From: Chlorobiaceae bacterium
Lineage (GTDB): Bacteria > Bacteroidota > Chlorobiia > Chlorobiales > Chlorobiaceae
Direction: 5' to 3'
Length of the DNA stretch: 64,000 nt
Assembly (NCBI GenBank): GCA_013334225.1
Contig: JAAXXY010000007.1
Coordinates: forward strand, 1-64,000
Part shown: positions 38,551-48,003 of the stretch, in pieces
Layout: every line of letters begins with the position of its first letter
Numbering within the stretch: the first letter of the stretch is position 1
The notes under the pieces: generated by a model
Told to the model about the DNA's origin: nothing
Seen by the model: only the letters and a program-made list of their open reading frames with translations
The model's database searches: none
Made by a program: the position numbers and the translations under genes

Positions 38551-39222
38551 TCATGCAAGCAGGGCATTTTCCCTGAAACTGAACCAGCCGGTTTTCCCTA
38601 TGATGATATGGTCAAGCAATTCTATCTGTATAATCGAGCTTGCCTGTTTGAGAAGGCTTGTTACCTGCCTGTCTGCATTGCTTGGCTCCACATCACCCGA
38701 TGGATGGTTGTGCACCAGGATGATGGCGTGCGAGCTTTCCCGGATTGCTGACTTGAAAACCTCTCTCGGGTGAATGAGAGAAGCGTTCAATGTGCCGACC
38801 GAGACAAGCTCGTTTTTCATGATCTGGTTTTTGGTGTTCAGGTGCAGAACATAGAGATGCTCTTTTGTATCGTCATGTATCCTTCCCTCCATGTATTCGA
38901 AAACATCTCGTGCGGTATTGATTTTTCTGCAGAGATTCCGGCTATAAGAAAGTCGACGGTTGAGTTCAAAAATCGAAACGATCTGCATGGCCTTCGCTTT
39001 ACCGATTCCTTTCACTTTCTGAAGCTCACCGATTGTACTGTCAGGAAGTTTTTCAAGGCCGAACCGGGCAATGATTTCATTGCAGGTATCCAGGATATTG
39101 AGATGTCTGGTGCCTGATCCGAGAATGATTGCAAGAAGTTCTGCCGGACTGAGTGATGAGGGTCCACTGCTCAGGAAGCGTTCTCTTGGACGGTTGTCCG
39201 GATCGAGGTCATGGATCCTCAT
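38551..39222 (-). CDS. radC: RadC/JAB-domain protein
   Basis: The 223-residue RadC-family protein has an N-terminal helix-hairpin-helix region ([20 protein letters not shown]) and a JAMM metalloprotease-like domain with the HxHx7SxxD motif in [14 protein letters not shown]. Originally called a DNA repair protein, although the repair role is doubtful; the JAB motif suggests metal-dependent chemistry. Single gene. Confidence 0.92.
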   Translation of the reverse strand: MRIHDLDPDNRPRERFLSSGPSSLSPAELLAIILGSGTRHLNILDTCNEIIARFGLEKLPDSTIGELQKVKGIGKAKAMQIVSIFELNRRLSYSRNLCRKINTARDVFEYMEGRIHDDTKEHLYVLHLNTKNQIMKNELVSVGTLNASLIHPREVFKSAIRESSHAIILVHNHPSGDVEPSNADRQVTSLLKQASSIIQIELLDHIIIGKTGWFSFRENALLA

Positions 39223-39459
39223 GATTATGGTGTTTTTTGATATCCGATGAATAAAGAGTAAGATATGTGTAATTTCCGGATATCAAAAACAGTAAATGAA
39301 AAAAATGCCGGTTATCATTTATGAATGAAATGACCGGGCAGCTGTATTTTTGTCTGGAAATCAGGAAGCGTATTCAGGTGGGATTGGTGAATTCCGGAGC
39401 GTGTTTTTTATTCAGAGGGAGTCCCGATAAAGAGATGAAAAAATCTTTTTCAGGAAATA

Positions 39460-39627
39460 TCAATTCTCGTTCTGTTTATCACCATGGTCATTATTTCTTT
39501 TTTTCTGCTGTAGATAACGGCGCAGGTTGAGAATACCGAATACGGCACTGACAGAAACAATCCAGGCAAAAAGTATTAACAGCTTTGTCGTTTCATTTAT
39601 ATTCTCAAGCATGTTATCCAGTTCCAT
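39460..39627 (-). CDS. Tiny single-pass membrane protein (55 aa)
   Basis: ATG at 39627 to TGA at 39460. A polar start (MELDNMLENINETT), one hydrophobic segment (about residues 16-33, KLLILFAWIVSVSAVFGIL) and a basic, Asn-rich tail (RRYLQQKKRNND). The shape is that of a real small membrane protein. It lies in a 680-base gap between radC and the leu operon that otherwise lacks genes. No ribosome site is obvious and no family was recognised. Confidence 0.5.
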   Translation of the reverse strand: MELDNMLENINETTKLLILFAWIVSVSAVFGILNLRRYLQQKKRNNDHGDKQNEN

Positions 39628-39662
39628 GTGTTGCCGGTTGACAATAGATCACAAATATATGA

Positions 39663-39856
39663 ATCCCGGAACAAGTCTTCAGATTTATTTTTCCTCATGA
39701 AAAATGGTTTCCTGATCGTCGTATCAACGGTAAGACCGTGCGGTTATATGATTATCCGGCATTTTATATGCTGGATAGCGGATTGCTTTGTCTGAAGGGT
39801 ACATGCGTTCCGGAAAATGTGATACTGCAGGGTCAATGGGGAATATCCGGATGATT
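39663..39856 (+). pseudogene. Possible gene remnant without a start codon
   Basis: One frame stays open for 64 codons after a TGA and reads with protein-like composition (HEKWFPDRRINGKTVRLYDY, then LDSGLLCLKGTCVPENVI) up to TGA at 39854. No start codon lies near the 5' end and no family was recognised. It could be a chance reading. Confidence 0.25.
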
Positions 39857-39905
39857 TACTTGCCGCGCGACGGGTACAGATTATGAAAAGGGACGCATTG
39901 CAGAA

Positions 39906-40070
39906 TCAGAGATCATCGAAAAGGGAACGCCTTTTCTTGTTGTTTTCCTTGTCACATCTGTTTTTTTTCTGCATTACGCAACGGCGAAATCTGAAAAACA
40001 TGTAAGAAGATCCGACAAGCAAAACCCAACCAAGAAGCAAATGTATATCGCCTCTTTCAAATACTTCCAT
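39906..40070 (-). CDS. Second tiny single-pass membrane protein (54 aa)
   Basis: ATG at 40070 to TGA at 39906. Start MEVFERGD, a hydrophobic segment IHLLLGWVLLVGSSYMFF (about residues 9-26), then a strongly basic tail (RFRRCVMQKKN…NKKRRSLFDDL). The architecture parallels the 55-residue protein 280 bases away (acidic start, one membrane span, Lys/Arg/Asn tail), suggesting a related pair. Weak ribosome site. Confidence 0.45.
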   Translation of the reverse strand: MEVFERGDIHLLLGWVLLVGSSYMFFRFRRCVMQKKNRCDKENNKKRRSLFDDL

Positions 40071-40234
40071 AAAGGTTTCTCTGGGGGATGAAGGGAATAA
40101 AAAAACAATATACGAAGTTGTGGAAAATAAAATACTTCGTTTTGTAATGAAGCCATTAAAAAAATTTAAAAAATAAAAGATGATTGATTACAGTCTTGGA
40201 AGCATGATGTACAATTACAGGATACATTTTGAAG

Positions 40235-40277
40235 CAAAAAAAAGAGGCTGTCACATTTTTATTTACGGGACAACCTC
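40235..40277 (-). terminator. Intrinsic terminator of the ilv-leu-cimA operon
   Basis: GAGGCTGTC (40244-40252) pairs with GACAACCTC (40269-40277), one internal mismatch. On the minus strand it is followed by eight U. It lies 26 bases after the cimA stop. Confidence 0.85.
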
Positions 40278-40302
40278 CATTTGAATATGATTCAAAAACC
40301 TG

Positions 40303-41895
40303 TCAGCAGGCAGGGACAGCTGATTTGTTCATATAGAGATGATAATTGATGCTGTCCTGGAGCGCCTGGAGGCTGGCTTCGATAATATTTGTCGAAACAC
40401 CGACTGTTCCCCAGGTTGTGCGGCCGTTGCCAGTTTCGATCAGTACACGTACTTTCGCACTGGTTCCGCGTTTTTCCTCGAGCACACGCACCTTGTAATC
40501 CACGAGACGCATTGCCTTTATCTCGGGATAGAAACGGCTCAGAGCCTTGCGCAGTGCCTTGTCGAGCGCATTGACCGGTCCGTCACCGTCAGCCGCAGTC
40601 AATTCCACCTCGTCAGCGACCCGGACCTTGAGAATTGCCTGATCGACGTTTTTTGCGTCTTTCCCTGACTCGATGTGCACCTTTGTTTCCAGTACTTCGA
40701 AAAAGGGATGAAAATTGCCGAGTTCTTTCTGCAGGATAAGTTCGAACGATGCTTCAGCGCCGTCGAACTGGTAACCCTTGTGTTCGAGTTCCTTGATGTT
40801 GTGCACGATTTTCTTGAACACCTCGCTTTTTTCAGGGATCGTGATGCCGAGTTCCTGGGCCTTGTAACGGATGTTGCTCTGTCCGGACAGTTCGGACACC
40901 AGTACCCGCTGACGGTTCCCGACGAGGGCCGGATCGATGTGCTCGTAGAGCGAGCTTTCCTTCATTACAGCGCTGACATGGATACCTCCCTTGTGCGCGA
41001 AGGCTGATTTCCCTACGAAAGGAGCTTTCGAGTTCGGGGGCAGGTTCAGTATCTCGTACACGTAGTTCGAGAGCAGCGTCAGCTGGCCAAGATGCTCGAC
41101 AAAGGTGAAACGGCCATCGAGCTTGAGCATGATGTTCGGAATGATGCTGATGAGATTCGCGTTGCCGCACCGTTCACCGATGCCGTTGATGGTGCCCTGG
41201 ATATGCGTCGCTCCGGCTATCACCGCGGCAATGGAGTTCGCGACGGCAAGGTCGCTGTCATTGTGGCAGTGGATTCCGATCGGAACGTTCGCCGCTAGGC
41301 GTACGGATTTTACGATCTCGATCACTTCATGGGGCAGTGTGCCGCCATTCGTATCACAGAGCACAACTTTCGACGCTCCGCCCTCGACCGCAGAACGGAT
41401 CATTTTCAGCGCGAACTCCCGATTGCTTTTGTAACCGTCGAAAAAATGTTCCGCGTCGAAAATTACTTCCCGGCCTTCATTTCTGAGAAAAGCCACCGAT
41501 CTGAAGATCAGTTCGGCATTTTCTTCGTCAGAGATGCCGAGTCCTTTCTTGGAGTGCGCGTTCCAGGTTTTGCCGAATATAGTGATGACAGGCGTTTCTG
41601 AACGCACCAGTCCCAGCAGGTTGGGATCGCTTTCCACTTCCGATGCCAGACGGGCGGTAGAGCCGAAAGAGCAGAGCCTTGCGTGCCTGAGATTCAGGTT
41701 GCGGGCCTTGCTGAAAAACTCCTCGTCTTTCGGATTGCTGCTCGGCCATCCGCCTTCGATGAAGTCCATACCGAACTCGTCGAGCCTTTCGGCGATAAGC
41801 AGCTTGTCCTGTACCGAAAGGGTGATATGCTCACCCTGCGTGCCGTCGCGAAGTGTCGTATCGTATAGTTCTATAAGCTTTGCGCCTTTTGTCAT
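40303..41895 (-). CDS. cimA: (R)-citramalate synthase, CimA
   Basis: Condenses pyruvate and acetyl-CoA to citramalate, the threonine-independent entry to isoleucine. The 530 residues show LYDTTLRDGTQGE at the start (HMGL-like TIM barrel), WPSSNPKDEEFF, GKTWNAHSKKGLG, HCHNDSDLAVANS and HKGGIHVSAV, then a C-terminal LeuA-type dimer regulatory domain (about 400-530). WPSSNPKD and the weak similarity to the neighbouring LeuA support citramalate synthase over isopropylmalate synthase. Last gene of the operon, four bases after leuD. LeuC/LeuD and LeuB probably process citramalate as well (known for this route). Confidence 0.9.
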   Translation of the reverse strand: MTKGAKLIELYDTTLRDGTQGEHITLSVQDKLLIAERLDEFGMDFIEGGWPSSNPKDEEFFSKARNLNLRHARLCSFGSTARLASEVESDPNLLGLVRSETPVITIFGKTWNAHSKKGLGISDEENAELIFRSVAFLRNEGREVIFDAEHFFDGYKSNREFALKMIRSAVEGGASKVVLCDTNGGTLPHEVIEIVKSVRLAANVPIGIHCHNDSDLAVANSIAAVIAGATHIQGTINGIGERCGNANLISIIPNIMLKLDGRFTFVEHLGQLTLLSNYVYEILNLPPNSKAPFVGKSAFAHKGGIHVSAVMKESSLYEHIDPALVGNRQRVLVSELSGQSNIRYKAQELGITIPEKSEVFKKIVHNIKELEHKGYQFDGAEASFELILQKELGNFHPFFEVLETKVHIESGKDAKNVDQAILKVRVADEVELTAADGDGPVNALDKALRKALSRFYPEIKAMRLVDYKVRVLEEKRGTSAKVRVLIETGNGRTTWGTVGVSTNIIEASLQALQDSINYHLYMNKSAVPAC

Positions 41896-41898
41896 AAA

Positions 41899-42465
41899 TC
41901 AGCCCTGGGCCATTAAATTTTCCTGCCTTGCGTAGGCAAATATACCTCCTGCCTGAACGATGCTGAAGACATCGCCGAGCGGGTTGAGCTTGTAGACGGT
42001 ACTCGTGCTGAGGTTCTCTACCGTGTTTGCCTCGATGTCGATTTTCAGTTCCTCACCTGTTTTCACGATCTGGTTGAGGTGCTCTGCGGTCTCATAAGGA
42101 ATGACGAAGCCGCCGTCAACGCAGTTTCGGTAGAAGATCCTCGCATATGATTCCGCTACGATCGCTTTCGCACCCGCCACCTTGAGGGAGAACGGAGCAT
42201 GTTCCCTCGACGAGCCGCAGCCGAAGTTTGGTCCTGCCACGATAATGGAGTATTCGGATTCGAACTCGCCATCCTTTACGAAAGGAATGTTTCCATCAGG
42301 AAGCCCTCCTTCCGGAAGCGGTACGCCTGAAAGGGCATATTTGCCGTACATTTTCACCTCATCCGGTTTGGAGAGGCTGTAAACGAGATGTTCGGCCGGG
42401 ATGATCTGGTCGGTGTCGATATTCTTGCCTAACACGTAGGCTTTTCCCTGAATGATGTTTTCCAT
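41899..42465 (-). CDS. leuD: 3-isopropylmalate dehydratase small subunit
   Basis: Swivel-domain subunit of the isopropylmalate isomerase, pairing with LeuC. 188 residues with GKNIDTDQIIPAEHL at the N-terminus and GPNFGCGSSREHAPFSLK near residue 80, typical of the shorter archaeal/bacterial type. About 53 bases after leuC and followed by cimA at 4 bases, in the BCAA operon. Confidence 0.95.
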   Translation of the reverse strand: MENIIQGKAYVLGKNIDTDQIIPAEHLVYSLSKPDEVKMYGKYALSGVPLPEGGLPDGNIPFVKDGEFESEYSIIVAGPNFGCGSSREHAPFSLKVAGAKAIVAESYARIFYRNCVDGGFVIPYETAEHLNQIVKTGEELKIDIEANTVENLSTSTVYKLNPLGDVFSIVQAGGIFAYARQENLMAQG

Positions 42466-42518
42466 TGTTGAAAGTTCCTTACAAGTTCATTCAAATCATT
42501 GACTTATCATTTCATCGA

Positions 42519-43817
42519 TCAGAGGAAATCCCTTGGATCGGTGAGTTTTCCGGTTATAGCCGAAGCGGCTGCCGTGAGCGGAGATGCGAGGTATACTCCC
42601 GCATGCTTGCTGCCCATGCGTCCGGGGAAATTACGGTTCGTTGTAGATACCACGACGTCGTTGTCTACCGAACGTCCCACCGTGTCTGCCGGACCGCCAA
42701 GGCACGCTGCGCACGAGGGCAGTGCGATGCTGCAGCCCGCATTTTCGAATATCGATTTAAGCGTTTCTCCCTGGTACTGTTCGCATTCCAGGTCCTGCAT
42801 GACCTTGACCGTTGCAGGAACGATATTGGTCAGGACCGATACTTTCTTTCCCTTCAGGATTTTGGCCGCCATCCGGAAATCTTCGAGCTTTCCGCCGGTG
42901 CACGAGCCGATATAGGACTTCGTGATTTTCGTGCCCTGCACGCTTCTTACCGTTGCCCTGTTTTCCGGGCTGTGCGGCTGTGCGACGACAGGCTCGAGCT
43001 CACGAACGTTGTAGCGGTATTTACTGTGGTAGCGAGCACCCGGATCGCTCTGGAAAATCTCGTACGGTTTCGACGTCTTCGACTTCACATACGCTTCGGT
43101 GATGCTGTCGGCTGCAATGATGCCGTTCATGCCGCCGGCTTCGATGGCCATGTTGGTGAGCGTCATCCTTTCTTCCATAGGCAGGGAGAAGACCGCCTCA
43201 CCGTCAAACTCCATTGCGCGGTAGGTGGCTCCATCGGTACCGATATCGCCAAGGATCTGCAGGATCAGGTCCTTGGCCGTCAGATATTCCGGCATTTCGC
43301 CGTCGAAGGTGAACTTCATCGATTCAGGCACTTTTTCCCACAGCTTTCCGGTGCCGAGAATGAATGCGGCGTCGGTGTTGCCGATACCGGTGCCGAACAT
43401 GCCGAACGCACCGGATGTGCAGGTGTGTGAATCGGTGCCGAACAGTACGGTACCCGGCAGGTTGAACCCTTCCTCGGCAAGCGCGACGTGGCAGACGCCC
43501 TTGTAACGATCGGTGCCGACATCGTAATAGTTAGGCAGGTCCTGTTCCTTCGCGAACTGCCTGAGCAGGTCGATGTTGCGGTGTGCATGCTCGTTGGCCG
43601 TGAAGATGTAATGGTCTGGAAGCACCACGACCTTTTCAGGGTCCCAGACTTTTGCGTCAGGACCGAACTCCTCCTTGAAGATATCGAAGGTCGGCGGGCC
43701 GCAGACATCGTGTGTCAGCAGTATATCGACGTTGAGCCAGACGTTCTCCCCGGCATCTACGAACTTCCGGTTTGCTGCCCTGGCAAGGATTTTCTGGGTT
43801 ATTGTCTGTTCCATCAT
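42519..43817 (-). CDS. leuC: 3-isopropylmalate dehydratase large subunit
   Basis: Catalytic [4Fe-4S] subunit that isomerises 2- to 3-isopropylmalate (and probably citramalate). The 432 residues carry the three cluster cysteines, one in GSCTGGKLEDF and two in CAACLGG, and the motif GTDSHTCTSGAFG. The length around 420-430 places it in the homoaconitase-like LeuC group and not the 466-residue E. coli type. Between leuA (6-base gap) and leuD. Confidence 0.95.
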   Translation of the reverse strand: MMEQTITQKILARAANRKFVDAGENVWLNVDILLTHDVCGPPTFDIFKEEFGPDAKVWDPEKVVVLPDHYIFTANEHAHRNIDLLRQFAKEQDLPNYYDVGTDRYKGVCHVALAEEGFNLPGTVLFGTDSHTCTSGAFGMFGTGIGNTDAAFILGTGKLWEKVPESMKFTFDGEMPEYLTAKDLILQILGDIGTDGATYRAMEFDGEAVFSLPMEERMTLTNMAIEAGGMNGIIAADSITEAYVKSKTSKPYEIFQSDPGARYHSKYRYNVRELEPVVAQPHSPENRATVRSVQGTKITKSYIGSCTGGKLEDFRMAAKILKGKKVSVLTNIVPATVKVMQDLECEQYQGETLKSIFENAGCSIALPSCAACLGGPADTVGRSVDNDVVVSTTNRNFPGRMGSKHAGVYLASPLTAAASAITGKLTDPRDFL

Positions 43818-43823
43818 GGTTTG

Positions 43824-45446
43824 TTAAACCCCGTTGTCTGTTATTGTTTCGGTTGTACTGTTCTGGAAATGAAGCCTGCGCAGGCCGAGTGCCTGCAGGT
43901 ACGCTTTCGCGCTGGCTTCGATAACGTCGGTCGATACACCTCTTCCGTTGAATGATATGTTTCCGTCCCTGATCCGGACCAGGGCTTCACCGAGGGCCTG
44001 CCTGCCGGCTGTGGCGGAACGTACGGTATAGGTGCTCACCATCGATTCGATGCCGAGAGCCCTTTCGATAGCCCTGAAACACGCATCGACCGGACCGTCG
44101 CCGGTAGCGGATTCCTCATACACCTGGCTGTCATGCTTTATTCTCACGGTTGCTGTCGGGATCGATGCGGTTCCGCTGTTGATATGCATGTAGTCGAGCA
44201 GGTAAGTCCCTCCCGGCCTGCTCATTTCGTCGCCCATCAGTACTCTGAGGTCATCGTCGTACACTTCTTTCTTTTTGTCGGCTATATCAAGGAAACGGCG
44301 GTAAACCGTTTCAAGTTCCTGGTCACCGAGTTTGTAGCCAAGTGCGGCAAGCCTTGCCTGAAGGCCATGCTTGCCGGAATGGCGTCCGAGCACGATGTTT
44401 GTCTGCGGCACACCGACCGATTCGGGTGTCATGACCTCGTAGGTTTCACGGCTTTTCAGCATACCGTCCTGATGGATGCCGGACTCATGCGAGAATGCGT
44501 TGTCGCCTACAATTGCCTTGTTCGGCTGGATGATCATGCCGGTGAAAGCGGAGACCATACGGCTGGTATTGTAAATTTCTTCGGTCACGATGCCTGTCCT
44601 GAAATTGTGCAGGTCGCTCCGGACTTTCAGCGCCATGACGATCTCTTCGAGCGAAGCGTTTCCGGCGCGCTCGCCGATACCGTTCATTGCGCATTCGATC
44701 TGTCGGGCGCCACGCTCGACAGCACTGAGCGAATTGGCAACAGCGAGGCCGAGGTCGTTGTGACAGTGGACGCTGATCACGGCTTTGCTTATGTTCGGCA
44801 CGCCCGCGACAAGGCGGGCTATCTTTTCACCGAATTCCGACGGCCAGGTGTAGCCGGTCGTATCCGGAATATTGACTGTTGTGGCTCCGGCATCGATAAC
44901 AGCAGAGATAATTTCGGCAAGGTAACCGGGATCGGTCCTTCCTGCGTCTTCGGCTGAAAACTCCACATCGGGAGTAAAAGTTTTGGCGAACTTCACTGCA
45001 TCGACCGCCATCTGCAGCACGGTCCCTTGTTTTTCCTGAAGGCTCGCACCGTAGCGGTCGCTTCCGAACTTGCCGAGAATGTGTATGTCGGATGTGCTGA
45101 TGAAGGTATGAATCCTCGGTTTGAGGGCATCTTTCAGAGCCTTCCATGCAGCGGTGATGTCGTTTTCCACGGCTCTTGCAAGTGCCGCGATGACCGTATG
45201 CGATTCCGAGCAGATACGCTGCACTGCCTCGAGCTGCAGAGGGGAAGATGCCGGGAAACCGGCTTCTATGACATCCACACCGAGCTTTTCGAGCTGACGG
45301 GCAATCTCAACCTTTTCCTGAACATTCAGGGAGGCCCCTGGGGATTGCTCTCCGTCGCGCAGCGTTGTATCGAAAACCAGGATTTTTTCTCTCACGTTAC
45401 CTTCAGCCCTTGTTTTGTCAGGCGCCGAGGTGCCTGATGATTGCAT
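43824..45446 (-). CDS. leuA: 2-isopropylmalate synthase
   Basis: Condenses 2-oxoisovalerate with acetyl-CoA, the first step of leucine synthesis and the usual feedback point. The 540 residues have LVFDTTLRDGEQSPGASLN at the N-terminus, HCHNDLGLAVANSL, NGIGERAGNASLEE, HESGIHQDG and a C-terminal leucine-binding regulatory domain (about 400-530). The start overlaps the leuB stop by about 29 bases, a sign of coupled translation. A start a few codons downstream is possible. Confidence 0.95.
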   Translation of the reverse strand: MQSSGTSAPDKTRAEGNVREKILVFDTTLRDGEQSPGASLNVQEKVEIARQLEKLGVDVIEAGFPASSPLQLEAVQRICSESHTVIAALARAVENDITAAWKALKDALKPRIHTFISTSDIHILGKFGSDRYGASLQEKQGTVLQMAVDAVKFAKTFTPDVEFSAEDAGRTDPGYLAEIISAVIDAGATTVNIPDTTGYTWPSEFGEKIARLVAGVPNISKAVISVHCHNDLGLAVANSLSAVERGARQIECAMNGIGERAGNASLEEIVMALKVRSDLHNFRTGIVTEEIYNTSRMVSAFTGMIIQPNKAIVGDNAFSHESGIHQDGMLKSRETYEVMTPESVGVPQTNIVLGRHSGKHGLQARLAALGYKLGDQELETVYRRFLDIADKKKEVYDDDLRVLMGDEMSRPGGTYLLDYMHINSGTASIPTATVRIKHDSQVYEESATGDGPVDACFRAIERALGIESMVSTYTVRSATAGRQALGEALVRIRDGNISFNGRGVSTDVIEASAKAYLQALGLRRLHFQNSTTETITDNGV

Positions 45447-46476
45447 TTGTCATATCGGTTGTCGAAACACTCTTTTCACCCGGTTTCGCGATATCGGCGG
45501 TCCTTATGCCCGAAGCAAGCGCATTCTCGATCGCTCCGTATATCTCGGCAGCGATGTCTGTTCTGCGGAAACTGTGCTCGAACATCATGGCAACCGAGGC
45601 GATGGTCGCGATCGGGTTGGCGATGTTCCTTCCGGCGATGTCCGGTGCGCTGCCGTGGATAGGCTCGTACAGGGCGTGTTTGGTGCCGATGCTTGCCGAA
45701 GGGAGCATCCCGAGGCTGCCGGTGATCATTCCGGCAATGTCGCTGAGGATGTCGCCGAAGAGGTTGCCGGTCACGATGACATCGAACTGCTTCGGGTTGC
45801 GGACGATCTGCATCGCTGCATTGTCGACATACATATCGCTCAGTTCAACATCATGATACTCCTTGTGTACCTCGTGCACGACATTCCTCCAGAACTGTGA
45901 GACTTCGAGAACGTTTGCCTTGTCGATGGACATGACCCTGCCCTTACGCTTGCGGGCCGCCTCGAAAGCGAGCCTGGCAATGCGTTCAACTTCGTAGCGT
46001 TCGTACACCATGGTGTTCCAGCCGCGGTTCTCGTCATATCCGCGGGGCTGTCCGAAATAGATTCCGCCTGTAAGCTCCCTGAACACGAGGAAGTCGGTTC
46101 CCCTGACCACTGCGTCCTTAAGCGACGAAGCCTCGACAAGTGCATCGTAGACCTTCGCCGGCCTGAGGTTCGCGAAAAGTCCGAGCTCCTTGCGTATCCT
46201 CAGGAGTGCCGCTTCCGGTTTCTTTTCGTGAGGCAGGTTTTCCCATTTGGGTCCTCCTACCGCACCGAGCAGGACCGCATCGCAGTTCCTGCATGCTTCG
46301 AGCGTGTCGTCGGTGAGCATTTTACCATGCAGGTCATATGACGCACCTCCGAAGGGGTGCTCTTCGACCGTATATTCGAGTCCATGTTTTTTTGCAACTG
46401 CGCCAAGGACCTCGAGGGCCCCCGCGACAACTTCCGGGCCGATTCCGTCGCCCGGTATCGAAACTATTCTGTACAT
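45418..46476 (-). CDS. leuB: 3-isopropylmalate dehydrogenase
   Basis: NAD-dependent oxidative decarboxylation of 3-isopropylmalate. The start at 46476 (MYRIVSIPGDGIGPE) is chosen over one ten codons upstream because GGGAG lies just before it. The isocitrate/isopropylmalate dehydrogenase fold shows GDGIGPEV, LLGAVGGPKWE, the RIARLAFEAARKR stretch and GNLFGDILSD, with the substrate-binding arginines in RKELGLFANLRP. 352 residues. Between ilvC and leuA in the operon. Confidence 0.95.
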   Translation of the reverse strand: MYRIVSIPGDGIGPEVVAGALEVLGAVAKKHGLEYTVEEHPFGGASYDLHGKMLTDDTLEACRNCDAVLLGAVGGPKWENLPHEKKPEAALLRIRKELGLFANLRPAKVYDALVEASSLKDAVVRGTDFLVFRELTGGIYFGQPRGYDENRGWNTMVYERYEVERIARLAFEAARKRKGRVMSIDKANVLEVSQFWRNVVHEVHKEYHDVELSDMYVDNAAMQIVRNPKQFDVIVTGNLFGDILSDIAGMITGSLGMLPSASIGTKHALYEPIHGSAPDIAGRNIANPIATIASVAMMFEHSFRRTDIAAEIYGAIENALASGIRTADIAKPGEKSVSTTDMTNAIIRHLGA

Positions 46477-46492
46477 GATTCTCCCGTCCTTC

Positions 46493-47485
46493 TTATTTCC
46501 TGACAAGCCAGCTCATCATGTCGCGAAGCTTCGCACCGACTTTTTCGATCGGATGCAGGCTGTTATCCTTTCTCAGCCGGGAAAGGTTATTGTAGCCTCC
46601 GTTGCACTCGTCGATGAACTCTTTCGCGAAACTTCCGTCCTGAACCTCGGTGAGGATTTTCTTCATTTCAGCCTTCACCGCCGGGGTGATGACGCGGGGT
46701 CCGCGGGTCATGCCGCCGTACTCTGCCGTATCGCTGACGGAAAAGTTCATTCTTGAAAGGCCGCCTTCATAATAGAGGTCGACGATGAGCTTCAGCTCGT
46801 GCATGCACTCGAAATAGGCAAGCTCTTCCGGATATCCGGCTTCGACCAGGGTTTCGAACCCGGCCTTGATCAGTTCGGCAGATCCGCCGCAGAGCACGGC
46901 CTGTTCTCCGAACAGGTCGGTTTCGGTTTCGTCCTTGATGTTTGTTTCTATAACGCCGGCTTTTGTGCCGCCGAGGCCTTTCGCCCACGCGAGAGCCTGC
47001 TGTTTCGCCTCACCGGTGTAATCCTGGTGAACGGCGATAAGGCACGGTACGCCGTTGCCTTCGGTGAAGGTGCGGCGGACGAGATGGCCGGGGCTTTTCG
47101 GCGCGATCATGATGACGTTTATCGTTTCAGGCGGCACGATCTGCTTGTAATGGATATTGAAACCATGCGCGAAAGCGAGTGTGTTGCCCGGAACCAGGTT
47201 AGGCAGGATCTCGTTTTCATAGATGGTTTTCTGGTACTGGTCGGGCAGGAGCACCATGATGATATCGGCCCATTTCGCTGCATCGGCAACCGTGTTGACC
47301 TGGAGACCGGCTTCTCTTGCCTTTGCACAGGAGGAACTGTCGGGGCGGAGGCCCACACAGACGTTCAGACCGCTGTCCTTGAGGTTCAGGGCATGAGCAT
47401 GACCCTGACTGCCGTAACCGAGTATCGCTATATTTTTCCCCTGGAGATAACCGAGATCGGCATCCTGCTCATAGTAAACGTTCAT
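46493..47485 (-). CDS. ilvC: Ketol-acid reductoisomerase
   Basis: Isomerises and reduces acetolactate or acetohydroxybutyrate, shared by valine and isoleucine synthesis. The 330-residue class I (short) enzyme has [17 protein letters not shown] near residue 25, PDQYQ near 85, HGFNIHY near 108, and the Mg-binding [12 protein letters not shown] and C-terminal [17 protein letters not shown]. The ATG at 47485 is used; the next in-frame start upstream is a TTG. 33 bases after ilvN, 16 before leuB. Confidence 0.96.
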   Translation of the reverse strand: MNVYYEQDADLGYLQGKNIAILGYGSQGHAHALNLKDSGLNVCVGLRPDSSSCAKAREAGLQVNTVADAAKWADIIMVLLPDQYQKTIYENEILPNLVPGNTLAFAHGFNIHYKQIVPPETINVIMIAPKSPGHLVRRTFTEGNGVPCLIAVHQDYTGEAKQQALAWAKGLGGTKAGVIETNIKDETETDLFGEQAVLCGGSAELIKAGFETLVEAGYPEELAYFECMHELKLIVDLYYEGGLSRMNFSVSDTAEYGGMTRGPRVITPAVKAEMKKILTEVQDGSFAKEFIDECNGGYNNLSRLRKDNSLHPIEKVGAKLRDMMSWLVRK

Positions 47486-47518
47486 CTTCAAATAGTTTAG
47501 ATTGATTGATAAAATAGT

Positions 47519-47995
47519 TTATTCTCCCCGGTGTATCGCAACAACGCCGGAACGGGCAAGCTCCTTTATGCCATAGGGCTTGAAGATATCAATGGACGTA
47601 TTGATCTTGTCCGGAGAACCGATGACCTCAATAGTAATGGATTTTTGCTTGATATCCACGACTTTTCCTTTAAAAACGTTGATGAGCTCAAAAATCTCGT
47701 GCTGCGTGGTTTTGCTGAGCTTCAGCGTCATCAGCAGCAGCTCTCTTTCGACATGCGGCTGCCTGGTCAGATCGGTGACCTTGATGGTGTCGATGAGCCG
47801 GTTGAGCTGCTTGAGCACCTGGTTGATGATCTGGTCGTCACCCCTGGTCACGATGGTCATACGCGAGATTTCCGGATCCTCGGTTTCACCGATGGAGATG
47901 CTTTCCAGATTGAACCCTCGCGCGCTGAACATGGCCGCGACGCGGTTCAGGGAGCCGAACCTGTTTTCGACGAGAACAGAAATGATGTGCTTCAT
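47519..47995 (-). CDS. ilvN: Acetolactate synthase small (regulatory) subunit
   Basis: The 158-residue ACT-domain subunit binds valine and gives feedback control to the IlvB catalytic subunit. Recognisable are the start MKHIISVLVENRFGSLNRVAAMFSARG (split here, residues 1-27), ESISIGETEDPEISRMTIV and the C-terminal GPYG-like FKPYGIKELARSG. The ATG at 47995 lies eight bases after the ilvB stop. An in-frame TTG nearer the stop is less likely. Confidence 0.95.
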   Translation of the reverse strand: MKHIISVLVENRFGSLNRVAAMFSARGFNLESISIGETEDPEISRMTIVTRGDDQIINQVLKQLNRLIDTIKVTDLTRQPHVERELLLMTLKLSKTTQHEIFELINVFKGKVVDIKQKSITIEVIGSPDKINTSIDIFKPYGIKELARSGVVAIHRGE

Positions 47996-48003
47996 AGTCC
48001 GAT

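Noticed and set aside
39974..40156. 60-codon minus-strand ORF
   Set aside because: It overlaps the better 54-codon membrane-protein frame, and its composition is less plausible.
42465..43955. Plus-strand ORFs of up to 320 codons opposite leuC and leuA
   Set aside because: The minus-strand genes have complete family motifs; the opposite frames have Arg/Cys/His-rich composition typical of antisense reading.
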